A DNA stretch of 22,699 bases from DATMQA01 sp035566895 (lineage in GTDB: Bacteria; Verrucomicrobiota; Verrucomicrobiia; Limisphaerales; UBA8199), in contig DATMQA010000084.1 of assembly GCA_035566895.1 (NCBI GenBank), positions 1 through 22,699 on the forward strand, written 5' to 3'. Made by a program: the position numbers and the translations under genes. Each line of letters opens with the position of its first letter. The first letter of the stretch is position 1. The notes beneath the pieces are model-generated. The model was given only the letters and a program-made list of their open reading frames with translations, made no database searches and was not told where the DNA came from. Positions 7,123-14,210 of the stretch are shown here, in pieces.

Positions 7123-7405
7123 CCGGATGGCGGACCGGCGGACTAGACGTACCTGTGTCGCTGCGCCCAAGGACGGGCGCACACCGGCACCAAGCGACCC
7201 CTCATCGTGCACCATTTTAGTCAGCCAGGGCGATACCGGACAGTTGGCCGCAGCCATTGGAAATGCCATCCCGGGTCAGCGCAACAGCTAAACGAGCGTG
7301 ACTGGAGCGGGAGGCCTTCGAAAATCCTCAGCCAACGTGCCGTTCGGACTAAGCAAGCCTCCTTTGGCGGGCTTCCATGCGACTTCCCAACCCGAATGAG
7401 CAACA

Positions 7406-7421
7406 TGGCACCGTCGCTGCT
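7406..7421 (+). promoter_or_regulatory. Possible sigma54-like promoter upstream of the ATP-grasp cluster
   Basis: TGGCAC-N5-CTGCT keeps the invariant GG and GC dinucleotides at the -24/-12 spacing, with two mismatches to TGGCACG-N4-TTGC(A/T). It would start transcripts near 7432, about 60 bases before the first gene. A single degenerate match can arise by chance. Confidence 0.25.
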
Positions 7422-7491
7422 ATGGAAGCACCCATAACAGGAAACCATGAATGTCCCGGCGAGGCGAAAACAGACCGGGAAGTGAATTGCT

Positions 7492-8991
7492 ATGCGATTC
7501 GAGCGTTACGAAGTTGGCGAGTTCTTTGACGAAACGTTCGGGGAGAACGGCCAGCCGCGAGCCTCCGCGCGCGGGTTGGTGAACAACATCGAGAACCTTC
7601 CGCAGGGTGAGTTGCTCAACCGGCAACGAGCCGCCGAGCGCGCGCTCTTGCAAATGGGCATCACTTTCAACGTGTATGGGGAGCGCGCGGGCGTGGAGAA
7701 AATTTTTCCGTTCGACCTGGTGCCGCGGATTGTGGCGGCTGCCGAGTGGAGCCGGATCGAGCGCGGCCTCAAGCAGCGGATCACGGCGCTGAATCACTTC
7801 ATCAACGACCTCTATCACGACCAGAAGATTCTGAAGGACGGGATCCTGCCGGCAGAGATCGTGCTTGCGTCCAAGGCGTTTCGGAAGCAATGCATCGGGT
7901 TCAACCCGCCACGCGGCATCTGGTGCCACGTCACGGGCACTGACTTGGTGCGCCATCGCGACGGGCAGATTTACGTGCTCGAAGACAACCTGCGCTGTCC
8001 GTCCGGCGTCTCGTACGTGCTGGAGAACCGCGCAGTGATGAAAAGCATGTTCCCGCAGGTGTTTGCGGCCTCCAAGATTCGCCCCGTAGCGAGTTATCCC
8101 AGCCGCCTGCGCGACATGCTGGAGTTTCTGGCGCTGGAGCAGGCGGCCGAACCGCGCTGCGTTTTGCTCACTCCCGGAATCTACAACTCGGCTTATTTCG
8201 AGCATTCGTTTTTGGCTCAGCAGATGGGGGTCGAACTGGTCGAGGGTCGCGACCTGGTGGTCGATGACGGTTATGTTTGCATGCGGACCACGAAGGGGTT
8301 CGAGCGGGTGGACGTGATTTACCGGCGCATCGACGATGATTTTCTGGACCCGCAATGCTTCCGGCCGGACTCGATGCTGGGGGTGCCGGGGCTGATGGAA
8401 GTCTATCAAAACGGGAATGTGGCGCTGGCCAACGCGCCGGGGGGCGGCGTGGCCGACGACAAGGTGATTTACGCTTACGTCCCCCGGATCGTGAAGTATT
8501 ACCTGGACGAGGACATCATCCTCCAGAACGTTCCCACCTACATTTGCTCTGAAGCGGACGACCTGAAGTACGTTTTGGAAAACCTGGAGCATCTGGTAGT
8601 GAAAGCGGCGAACGAATCGGGCGGCTACGGCATGCTGGTCGGCCCGCACTCAACGGCGGAGCAGCGCGCGGAATTCGCGGAGAAGGTGAAAGCCAATCCC
8701 CGCAACTATATCGCTCAACCGACACTAGCCCTGTCGCGGGTGCCGACGCTGGTGGACGATCATTTCGAGGGCCGTCATGTCGATTTGCGCCCTTACATTC
8801 TGTATGGAAAGGACATCTTCGTGCTGCCGGGCGGACTCACGCGCGTGGCTCTCAAGAAGGGGTCGCTGGTGGTGAACTCTTCGCAGGGCGGCGGCAGCAA
8901 AGACACGTGGGTCCTGGCTGACGCACCTGTGCCCGAGAATGACGAGCTCACCCCACCTTCACGGGCGTTGGCGGCCAAAGTCGCGGCGTGA
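7492..8991 (+). CDS. Circularly permuted ATP-grasp protein (CP_ATPgrasp_2, DUF404/DUF407 type)
   Basis: The 499-residue protein belongs to the circularly permuted ATP-grasp family, predicted ATP-dependent carboxylate-amine ligases. Recognisable blocks in order: ITFNVYGERAGVEKIFPFDL (about 57-76), the central LEDNLRCPSGVSYVLENR, LTPGIYNSAYFEHSFLA (about 225-241), DVIYRRIDDDFLDP, the Gly-rich nucleotide loop KAANESGGYGMLVGP (about 370-384), HVDLRPYILYG, and VLPGGLTRVA with SQGGGSKDTWVL near the C terminus. It is first in a run with alpha-E and transglutaminase/DUF2126 genes, the association described for this family in comparative genomics. The predicted job is forming an amide or peptide bond on a small peptide or metabolite; the substrate is unknown. 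The alpha-E gene begins within 10 bases of its stop. Confidence 0.93.
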   Translation: MRFERYEVGEFFDETFGENGQPRASARGLVNNIENLPQGELLNRQRAAERALLQMGITFNVYGERAGVEKIFPFDLVPRIVAAAEWSRIERGLKQRITALNHFINDLYHDQKILKDGILPAEIVLASKAFRKQCIGFNPPRGIWCHVTGTDLVRHRDGQIYVLEDNLRCPSGVSYVLENRAVMKSMFPQVFAASKIRPVASYPSRLRDMLEFLALEQAAEPRCVLLTPGIYNSAYFEHSFLAQQMGVELVEGRDLVVDDGYVCMRTTKGFERVDVIYRRIDDDFLDPQCFRPDSMLGVPGLMEVYQNGNVALANAPGGGVADDKVIYAYVPRIVKYYLDEDIILQNVPTYICSEADDLKYVLENLEHLVVKAANESGGYGMLVGPHSTAEQRAEFAEKVKANPRNYIAQPTLALSRVPTLVDDHFEGRHVDLRPYILYGKDIFVLPGGLTRVALKKGSLVVNSSQGGGSKDTWVLADAPVPENDELTPPSRALAAKVAA

Positions 8992-9000
8992 AGAGTGAAC

Positions 9001-9987
9001 ATGCTCAGCCGCGTCGCCGATTCGATTTACTGGATGAGCCGCTATGTCGAGCGGGCCGAGAACGTCGCGCGGTTCATCGAGGTCAACCTGCAGCTCATGC
9101 TGGACGCGCCTTCCGGGGAAGACCAGCAATGGGAACCGCTGGTGAACACGACCGGCGACCATGAGGCGTTCACGAAACGCTGCGGCAATGCGACGCAGCA
9201 AAACGTTATTCATTTTCTCACCTTCGACGCGGAGAACCCGAACTCGATTCTCTCCTGCGTCCGCGCCGCGCGCGAAAATGCGCGCACGATTCGCGAGATC
9301 ATCTCCTCGGAGATGTGGCTGCAATTAAACAAGTTTTACCTGACGGTCACCGCGGCCGCCGCGGATTCCAGCGCCCAGGCAAATCCCCACGAGTTCTTTA
9401 CCGAGGTAAAGAACGCCAGCCACCTATTCAATGGCGTCGCCGCGGCCACGATGACGCACGGCGAGCCCTGGCACTTCTTTCATATGGGCCAGGTGCTCGA
9501 ACGGGCCGACAAGACCTCGCGCATCCTCGACGTGAAATACTTCATCCTGCTGCGCTCGGTGCAGGATGTCGGCACGCCGTTCGATGACATCCAATGGGCG
9601 GCGGTGCTGCGCTCGGCCAGCGCCTTTGAGATGTATCGCAAGCGCCATGGGCGCATCTCGCCCAAAAGCGTCGTCGAGTTCCTGCTGCTCGACCGCGAGT
9701 TCCCCCGCGCCATTCACTTCTGCCTCCTGGCAGCGCGCGATTCGCTTTACGCCATTTCGGGCACGCCGCCCGGCACCTTCCGTTACGTTCCCGAGAAGTT
9801 GGTGGGGCAGCTTTGTTCCGACCTGTCATTCACGAGCGTCGATGAAATCGTCAATTCCGGGCTCCACGAATATCTCGACAACCTCCAGACGCGCATGAAC
9901 CAGGTCGCCGCCGGAATTTACGAAACGTTCTTCGCGCTCAAAACCCCCAAGCCGGCCAAGCGCTCGATGCAGCACCAGACGCAGTGA
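9001..9987 (+). CDS. Alpha-E domain protein (DUF403)
   Basis: The product is 328 residues, all predicted alpha-helical, beginning MLSRVADSIYWMSRYVERAE, the characteristic opening of alpha-E domains. Other family blocks include ARENARTIREIISSEMW, the His/Trp patch MTHGEPWHFFHMGQVLERAD, and the C-terminal FLLLDREFPRAIHFCLL. Alpha-E proteins almost always accompany or are fused to CP ATP-grasp domains and are thought to act as partners or scaffolds; no catalytic activity is established. I chose ATG 9001 because the family starts exactly at MLSRVA; GTG 8995 in the same frame would add two residues. The gene lies 9 bases after the ATP-grasp stop and 6 before the next start, so co-transcription is near certain. 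Confidence 0.92.
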   Translation: MLSRVADSIYWMSRYVERAENVARFIEVNLQLMLDAPSGEDQQWEPLVNTTGDHEAFTKRCGNATQQNVIHFLTFDAENPNSILSCVRAARENARTIREIISSEMWLQLNKFYLTVTAAAADSSAQANPHEFFTEVKNASHLFNGVAAATMTHGEPWHFFHMGQVLERADKTSRILDVKYFILLRSVQDVGTPFDDIQWAAVLRSASAFEMYRKRHGRISPKSVVEFLLLDREFPRAIHFCLLAARDSLYAISGTPPGTFRYVPEKLVGQLCSDLSFTSVDEIVNSGLHEYLDNLQTRMNQVAAGIYETFFALKTPKPAKRSMQHQTQ

Positions 9988-9993
9988 CTTACC

Positions 9994-12900
9994 ATGGCCA
10001 TTCACGTCGCAATTTACCATCGGACGCATTACACTTACGACAAGCCGGTCGGCCACGGGCCGCACGTCGTACGGCTGCGACCCGCGCCGCACTGCCGAAC
10101 CAGGATTCTCAGCTACTCGCAACGCATCACCGGCGGCGAGCACTTCATTAACTGGCAGCAGGACCCGTTCGCCAACTGGAACGCCCGCCTTGTCTTCCAG
10201 GAACCCATGAAGGAGTTCTGCGTCGAGGTCGAACTGATCGCGGAAATGGCCATCTTGAATCCCTTTGACTTCTTTCTCGAGGACAGCGCGACATATTTCC
10301 CCTTCGCCTATGACCAGTCTCTCAAGAAAGACCTCACCCCCTTCCTCGAACCGTGCCCGTTGACTCCGCAGTTCGCCGCCTACTTTGAGGCTGCGAAGCG
10401 TGACATCCTCGGGGTTCCGGAATCGCTTCCGCACGCGGGGATGTCACCATCACTTCATCACATCGATGTTCATCACGATGGCGGTCACATCCCATTAACA
10501 CCAGGCTTCGGCCGCGGCGATGGGCGCGAGAATGATTCAGCAGCTTCAGCTTCCGGCGCAGAGACCAAAGGTGTTGAAACGGCTACGGCACTCGTGGTGC
10601 CGGAAAACACCCGGCCCAGGCCTGGGGCTAAGGAGATGGTGCGCGCCGGGACACCGCCGCTCCGCACGATTGATTTCCTGGTCGCGTTCAACCAGCGGCT
10701 CCAGCGTGATATCAAATACCTCATCCGGCTCGAACCCGGCGTGCAGTCGCCTGAGGAGACGCTCACCCGGCTTAGCGGTTCCTGTCGGGACTCAGGCTGG
10801 TTGCTGGTCCAGTTGCTGCGCCATTTTGGTTTGGCGGCGCGCTTCGTCAGCGGGTACCTCGTCCAACTCGCGCCCGACGTGAAGTCGCTGGATGGCCCCA
10901 GCGGCACCGAGATTGACTTCACCGATCTGCACGCGTGGTGTGAAGTGTATCTGCCCGGCGCCGGCTGGATTGGCTTCGACCCGACCAGCGGCCTGCTCGC
11001 GGGCGAAGGGCATATCCCACTTTCCTGCACACCCGAGCCGAGCAGCGCCGCGCCCGTCAGCGGCGTTATCGACAAATGCGAATCGAAACTTCATCACGAG
11101 ATGAAGGTGACGCGCATTTACGAGTCGCCGCGCGTTACCAAACCCTACACCGACGAGCAATGGACGGAGATTGAAAGGCTCGGTCATGCGATCGATGCCG
11201 ACCTGACCCGGCACGACGTCCGCCTCACGATGGGTGGCGAGCCCACGTTCATTTCCATCGACGACCCGGATGGCCCCGAGTGGAATTTCACCGCCGCCTC
11301 GCCCAGGAAGCGCGTTCTCTCGGCTGAACTCATCAAGCGCCTGCGTGGCAAATTCGCGCCCGGAGCGCTGCTGCATTACGGCCAGGGCAAGTGGTATCCC
11401 GGCGAACAACTCCCGCGCTGGGCGCTGGCGGCGTATTGGCGCAAGGACGGCGTGCCCATCTGGAAGGATGATTCATTGATCGCGAACGAATCAAAGGACT
11501 ATGGATTCGGCGCCAAAGAGGGCCTCGCGCTGGCCACGCGCATCGCCCGAGTCATCGGCGTGGACACGAAGTATCTGCTGCCGGCCTACGAGGACGCGTT
11601 CTACTACACGTGGAAGGAGCGCCGGTTGCCATCGAACGTGACCCCGGAGAAATCCAACCTGAAGGACAAACTTGAGCGCGAGCGCATCGCGCGCATTTTC
11701 CAGCAGGGCCTCGGCGCAGTTGTCGGCTACGCGCTGCCCATCCGGCGGGCTGGCGATGGCGGTCAGGTTGGCTGGATGTCTGGGCCCTGGTTTCTGCGCG
11801 ACGACGAGACGCTCTGGCTCATCCCCGGCGATTCCGCGATGGGCCTGCGCCTGCCGCTGGATTCGATTCCGTGGGTCTATGAGCGGGACTATCCATGGAC
11901 CTGGCAACAGGACCCGACTCAAAAGCTGCCGGCGCTGCCGAAGGAATTTCCGAGGCAGCAGTTTCTGCGTGGCGGCGCTCCCCCAGTAGCGCAGACTTCA
12001 CAGTCTGCTGTATCGCAGGTTTCCAACCTGCGTGATACCACAGATGCAAGGGCGCGCCTGGGAACTTCAACGCTCAGCCGACTGGAAGTCGGCGATCCAG
12101 CAGACAAGATGTCTGCGCTACGTCGGCCCGCCGTCGGCGAAAGCGCACAGTGGATTGTTCGCACCGCTATGTGCGTCGAGCCGCGCGAAGGCCGCTTGCA
12201 CGTCTTTATGCCGCCCGTCGCGACTACGGAGGATTATCTCGACCTCGTCGCGGAAGTCGAAACCGCCGTCCGGGAACTGGGTCTGCCGATCGTCATCGAG
12301 GGCGAGACGCCACCGCGGGACCCGCGCCTGAACAAGCTCGCCGTCACCCCCGATCCCGGCGTCATCGAAGTGAACCTGCACCCGAGCAAATCGTGGGATG
12401 AACTGGTCGAGCGCACCACGGTGCTCTATGAGGAGGCGCGCCAGGCGCGACTCGGCACCGAGAAGTTCATGCTGGACGGGCGCCATACGGGCACCGGCGG
12501 CGGCAACCATATTATCATTGGCGGGGAGACAGTTCAGGATTCGCCCGTGCTGCGCCGTCCGGATTTGCTCCGCTCGTTGCTGGCCTACTGGCAAAACCAC
12601 CCCTCGCTAAGCTGGCTCTTTAGCGGTCTCTTCATTGGGCCCACCTCGCAGGCGCCGCGGATCGACGAAGCCCGGAACGATTCGCTTTACGAACTGGAAG
12701 TCGCGTTCAAAGAGCTCGACCGACAACTGGGCGGCGCGGGCGCACCGGCAAACGTTGTCCAACCCTGGCTGGTGGACCGCCTCTTCCGGCACCTGCTTAT
12801 TGACGCCAGCGGCAACACGCATCGCGCGGAGTTCAGTATCGACAAGCTTTTTGCACCGGAGAGCAGCAGCGGCCGCCTGGGCCTGGTCGAAATGCGCGCC

Positions 12901-13680
12901 TTCGAGATGCCACCGCACGCGCGCATGAGCCTGGCGCAACATCTCCTCTTGCGCGGACTCGTCGGCAAATTCTGGCGCGAGCCATACGAGAACAGCCTGG
13001 TACGGTGGGGAACCGACATCCACGATCGCTGGCTGCTGCCGCACTTCTGCGAGAGCGACTTCAAAGACGTCATCCGCGATTTGCGCAACGCGGGGTACCC
13101 GTTCGAGTTCGATTGGTTCGCACCGCACTTCGAGTTTCGCTTCCCGCGCATCGGCGACTTTGCCCAGCGCGACGTCGAAGTCGAACTCCGCACGGCGCTC
13201 GAACCCTGGCACGTCCTGGGCGAAGAACCCGGCGGTGGCGGCACCGTGCGCTACGTGGACAGCTCGGTTGAGCGGCTCCAGGTCAAAGCCCGCGGTCTCG
13301 TCGGCCAGCGATTTGCCCTGACTGTGAATGGCCGCCGCATTCCGCTTCATCCGACGGGCACCAATGGCGACGGCGTGGCCGGGGTGCGCTACCGCGCCTG
13401 GCAACCTCCCGAGTGCTTACACCCAACGATTGGGGTCCATACGCCGCTGACCTTCGACCTCTGCGACACGTGGAATCAACGCAGCCTCGGCGGTTGCACT
13501 TATCACGTCGCGCATCCAGGCGGGCTCGGTTACACCACCTTTCCAATCAACGCGTACGAAGCCGAGTCACGCCGTCTTTCGCGTTTCTTCGTGCAAGGCG
13601 CGACCCAGGGGACGTTCGTTCCGCCGATGGAGGCGGTGAACCGCGAGTTCCCCTTCACCCTGGATTTGCGAAACGGCTGA
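9994..13680 (+). CDS. Transglutaminase-like + DUF2126 (amidoligase-like) fusion protein
   Basis: This 1228-residue protein has an N-terminal bacterial transglutaminase-like region (residues 1 to about 350) and a DUF2126 region (about 400-1210). The first has a full Cys-His-Asp triad: Cys264 in SGSCRDSGW, His313 in DLHAWCEVY, Asp329 in GFDPTSG. DUF2126, predicted as a glutamine-synthetase-like amidoligase, shows MGGEPTF (413-419), IEVNLHPS (791-798) and HTGTGGGNH (831-839). The two activities could make and cut, or exchange, amide bonds on the same substrate as the ATP-grasp partner. Two parts look extra: a low-complexity linker at about 146-219 inside the transglutaminase-like half, and a repeat-encoded segment at about 665-710 before the conserved VRTAMCVEPR. 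The reading frame is intact throughout. The substrate is unknown. Confidence 0.92.
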   Translation: MAIHVAIYHRTHYTYDKPVGHGPHVVRLRPAPHCRTRILSYSQRITGGEHFINWQQDPFANWNARLVFQEPMKEFCVEVELIAEMAILNPFDFFLEDSATYFPFAYDQSLKKDLTPFLEPCPLTPQFAAYFEAAKRDILGVPESLPHAGMSPSLHHIDVHHDGGHIPLTPGFGRGDGRENDSAASASGAETKGVETATALVVPENTRPRPGAKEMVRAGTPPLRTIDFLVAFNQRLQRDIKYLIRLEPGVQSPEETLTRLSGSCRDSGWLLVQLLRHFGLAARFVSGYLVQLAPDVKSLDGPSGTEIDFTDLHAWCEVYLPGAGWIGFDPTSGLLAGEGHIPLSCTPEPSSAAPVSGVIDKCESKLHHEMKVTRIYESPRVTKPYTDEQWTEIERLGHAIDADLTRHDVRLTMGGEPTFISIDDPDGPEWNFTAASPRKRVLSAELIKRLRGKFAPGALLHYGQGKWYPGEQLPRWALAAYWRKDGVPIWKDDSLIANESKDYGFGAKEGLALATRIARVIGVDTKYLLPAYEDAFYYTWKERRLPSNVTPEKSNLKDKLERERIARIFQQGLGAVVGYALPIRRAGDGGQVGWMSGPWFLRDDETLWLIPGDSAMGLRLPLDSIPWVYERDYPWTWQQDPTQKLPALPKEFPRQQFLRGGAPPVAQTSQSAVSQVSNLRDTTDARARLGTSTLSRLEVGDPADKMSALRRPAVGESAQWIVRTAMCVEPREGRLHVFMPPVATTEDYLDLVAEVETAVRELGLPIVIEGETPPRDPRLNKLAVTPDPGVIEVNLHPSKSWDELVERTTVLYEEARQARLGTEKFMLDGRHTGTGGGNHIIIGGETVQDSPVLRRPDLLRSLLAYWQNHPSLSWLFSGLFIGPTSQAPRIDEARNDSLYELEVAFKELDRQLGGAGAPANVVQPWLVDRLFRHLLIDASGNTHRAEFSIDKLFAPESSSGRLGLVEMRAFEMPPHARMSLAQHLLLRGLVGKFWREPYENSLVRWGTDIHDRWLLPHFCESDFKDVIRDLRNAGYPFEFDWFAPHFEFRFPRIGDFAQRDVEVELRTALEPWHVLGEEPGGGGTVRYVDSSVERLQVKARGLVGQRFALTVNGRRIPLHPTGTNGDGVAGVRYRAWQPPECLHPTIGVHTPLTFDLCDTWNQRSLGGCTYHVAHPGGLGYTTFPINAYEAESRRLSRFFVQGATQGTFVPPMEAVNREFPFTLDLRNG
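11986..12121. repeat. In-frame interspersed repeat made of four hairpins, inside the DUF2126 gene
   Basis: The segment begins GTAGCGCAGAC and ends GTCTGCGCTAC, a perfect 11-bp terminal inverted repeat. Between them lie four short hairpins: GCAGACT/AGTCTGC (11991-12008), CGCAGGTT/AACCTGCG (12014-12032), GCCGACT/AGTCGGC (12077-12093) and GCAGACA/TGTCTGC (12101-12117). It encodes about 45 Ser/Arg/Ala-rich residues in a linker between DUF2126 blocks without breaking the frame. The structure resembles a MITE or REP-type interspersed element. I saw no second copy in this window. Confidence 0.75.
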
Positions 13681-13696
13681 AGAGAGCGCGAATGAA

Positions 13697-13882
13697 TCAG
13701 GGTTCCGGAATTCCCAAGTCACGACAAATTTTTCGCGCAAGGAAGCGGTTAATTTCCGTATGCCTTGGCACCCGCCGAGCGTCGGCTATTGGCAGGATTG
13801 CCCCACCAGGAATGGTCGCTGCCTTCGCGCACCAGGACGCAACCACGTGCTATCAGGTGTGGATAAGTTCCCGACGCTTCAC
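13697..13882 (-). pseudogene. hicA: hicA toxin gene broken by two frameshifts
   Basis: Read on the minus strand from a GTG at 13882, which overlaps the hicB stop as GTGA, the frame encodes KRRELIHT and then stops. Dropping back by one base near 13855-13862 restores LIARGCVLVREGSDHSWWGN and PANSRRSA. An extra base in the CCC run at 13771-13773 shifts the frame again to VPRHTEINRFLARKICRDLG, ending IPEP at a stop at 13697. Put together, this is a complete HicA mRNA-interferase of about 61 residues, including the dsRBD-like fold and the catalytic His in GSDHSWW. The single-base loss and single-base gain cancel in length, but each frame hits a stop, so no active toxin is expected unless these are assembly errors. 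Confidence 0.75.
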
Positions 13883-14091
13883 ACGAGGATCGGTTCTTCC
13901 TCGTAGTCGTGGCTGGCGGCACACCGCGCGTCAGCGCGATTCATCTCAATCGCTTCCTTCAAGGCGGACCGAAGGTTCTTCATCAATTCACGCCGGGTCT
14001 TTCCTTGCGAATTCACGCCTGTAATCTCCTCGACCCAGCCAATCCACCAACCGTCATCCTGCTTAACCACCGCCGTGAACTGTTGTTTCAT
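13879..14091 (-). CDS. hicB: HicB-family antitoxin
   Basis: The 70-residue protein has the partial RNase H-like HicB fold: FTAVVKQDDGWWIGWVEEIT (residues 5-24), then GVNSQGKTRRELMKNLRSAL and a helical end (KEAIEMNRADA). There is no C-terminal DNA-binding (HTH or RHH) extension, so autoregulation as in long HicB proteins is not evident. Its stop overlaps the GTG of the downstream hicA remnant by 4 nt, the usual hicB-hicA coupling. The antitoxin frame is intact while the toxin is broken, the expected direction of decay. The pair lies on the opposite strand between the two modules of the ATP-grasp locus, which indicates insertion into that locus or joining of the modules around it. Confidence 0.85.
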   Translation of the reverse strand: MKQQFTAVVKQDDGWWIGWVEEITGVNSQGKTRRELMKNLRSALKEAIEMNRADARCAASHDYEEEPILV

Positions 14092-14210
14092 GCGATGACA
14101 CTAAGGCACCAGTGCAAATCGGGCAAGTCTTTGCCAGCGTGGGACTCGCACCAAACCCCCGTGGCTGGTTGCGGCGTTGCGGAGGACGGTTTAGTCTGGC
14201 GGGAACTCGG

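Larger units (their letters stand above)
7060..7491. other. Divergent intergenic region with promoter candidates
   Basis: About 430 bases separate the minus-strand radical SAM operon from the plus-strand ATP-grasp cluster. The left side holds a sigma70-like promoter facing left, and the right side a possible sigma54-like element facing right. No supported gene was found; short open frames on both strands lack family patterns. Confidence 0.5.

Noticed and set aside
7420..8649. 409-codon open frame on the minus strand
   Set aside because: It is antisense to the well-supported ATP-grasp gene. Its His/Val/Arg-rich translation shows no family pattern and is typical of high-GC shadow frames.
11986..12121. 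CRISPR-like array
   Set aside because: The units are inverted hairpins of different sequence, not regularly spaced direct repeats with spacers.
12607..13404. 265-codon minus-strand frame inside the DUF2126 gene
   Set aside because: It is fully overlapped by a conserved gene and its composition reads as an antisense shadow.
14112..14210. Upstream GTG start for the fused ATP-grasp/alpha-E gene
   Set aside because: The extra 33 residues lack family similarity and cover the short region divergent from hicB, where a promoter is expected.
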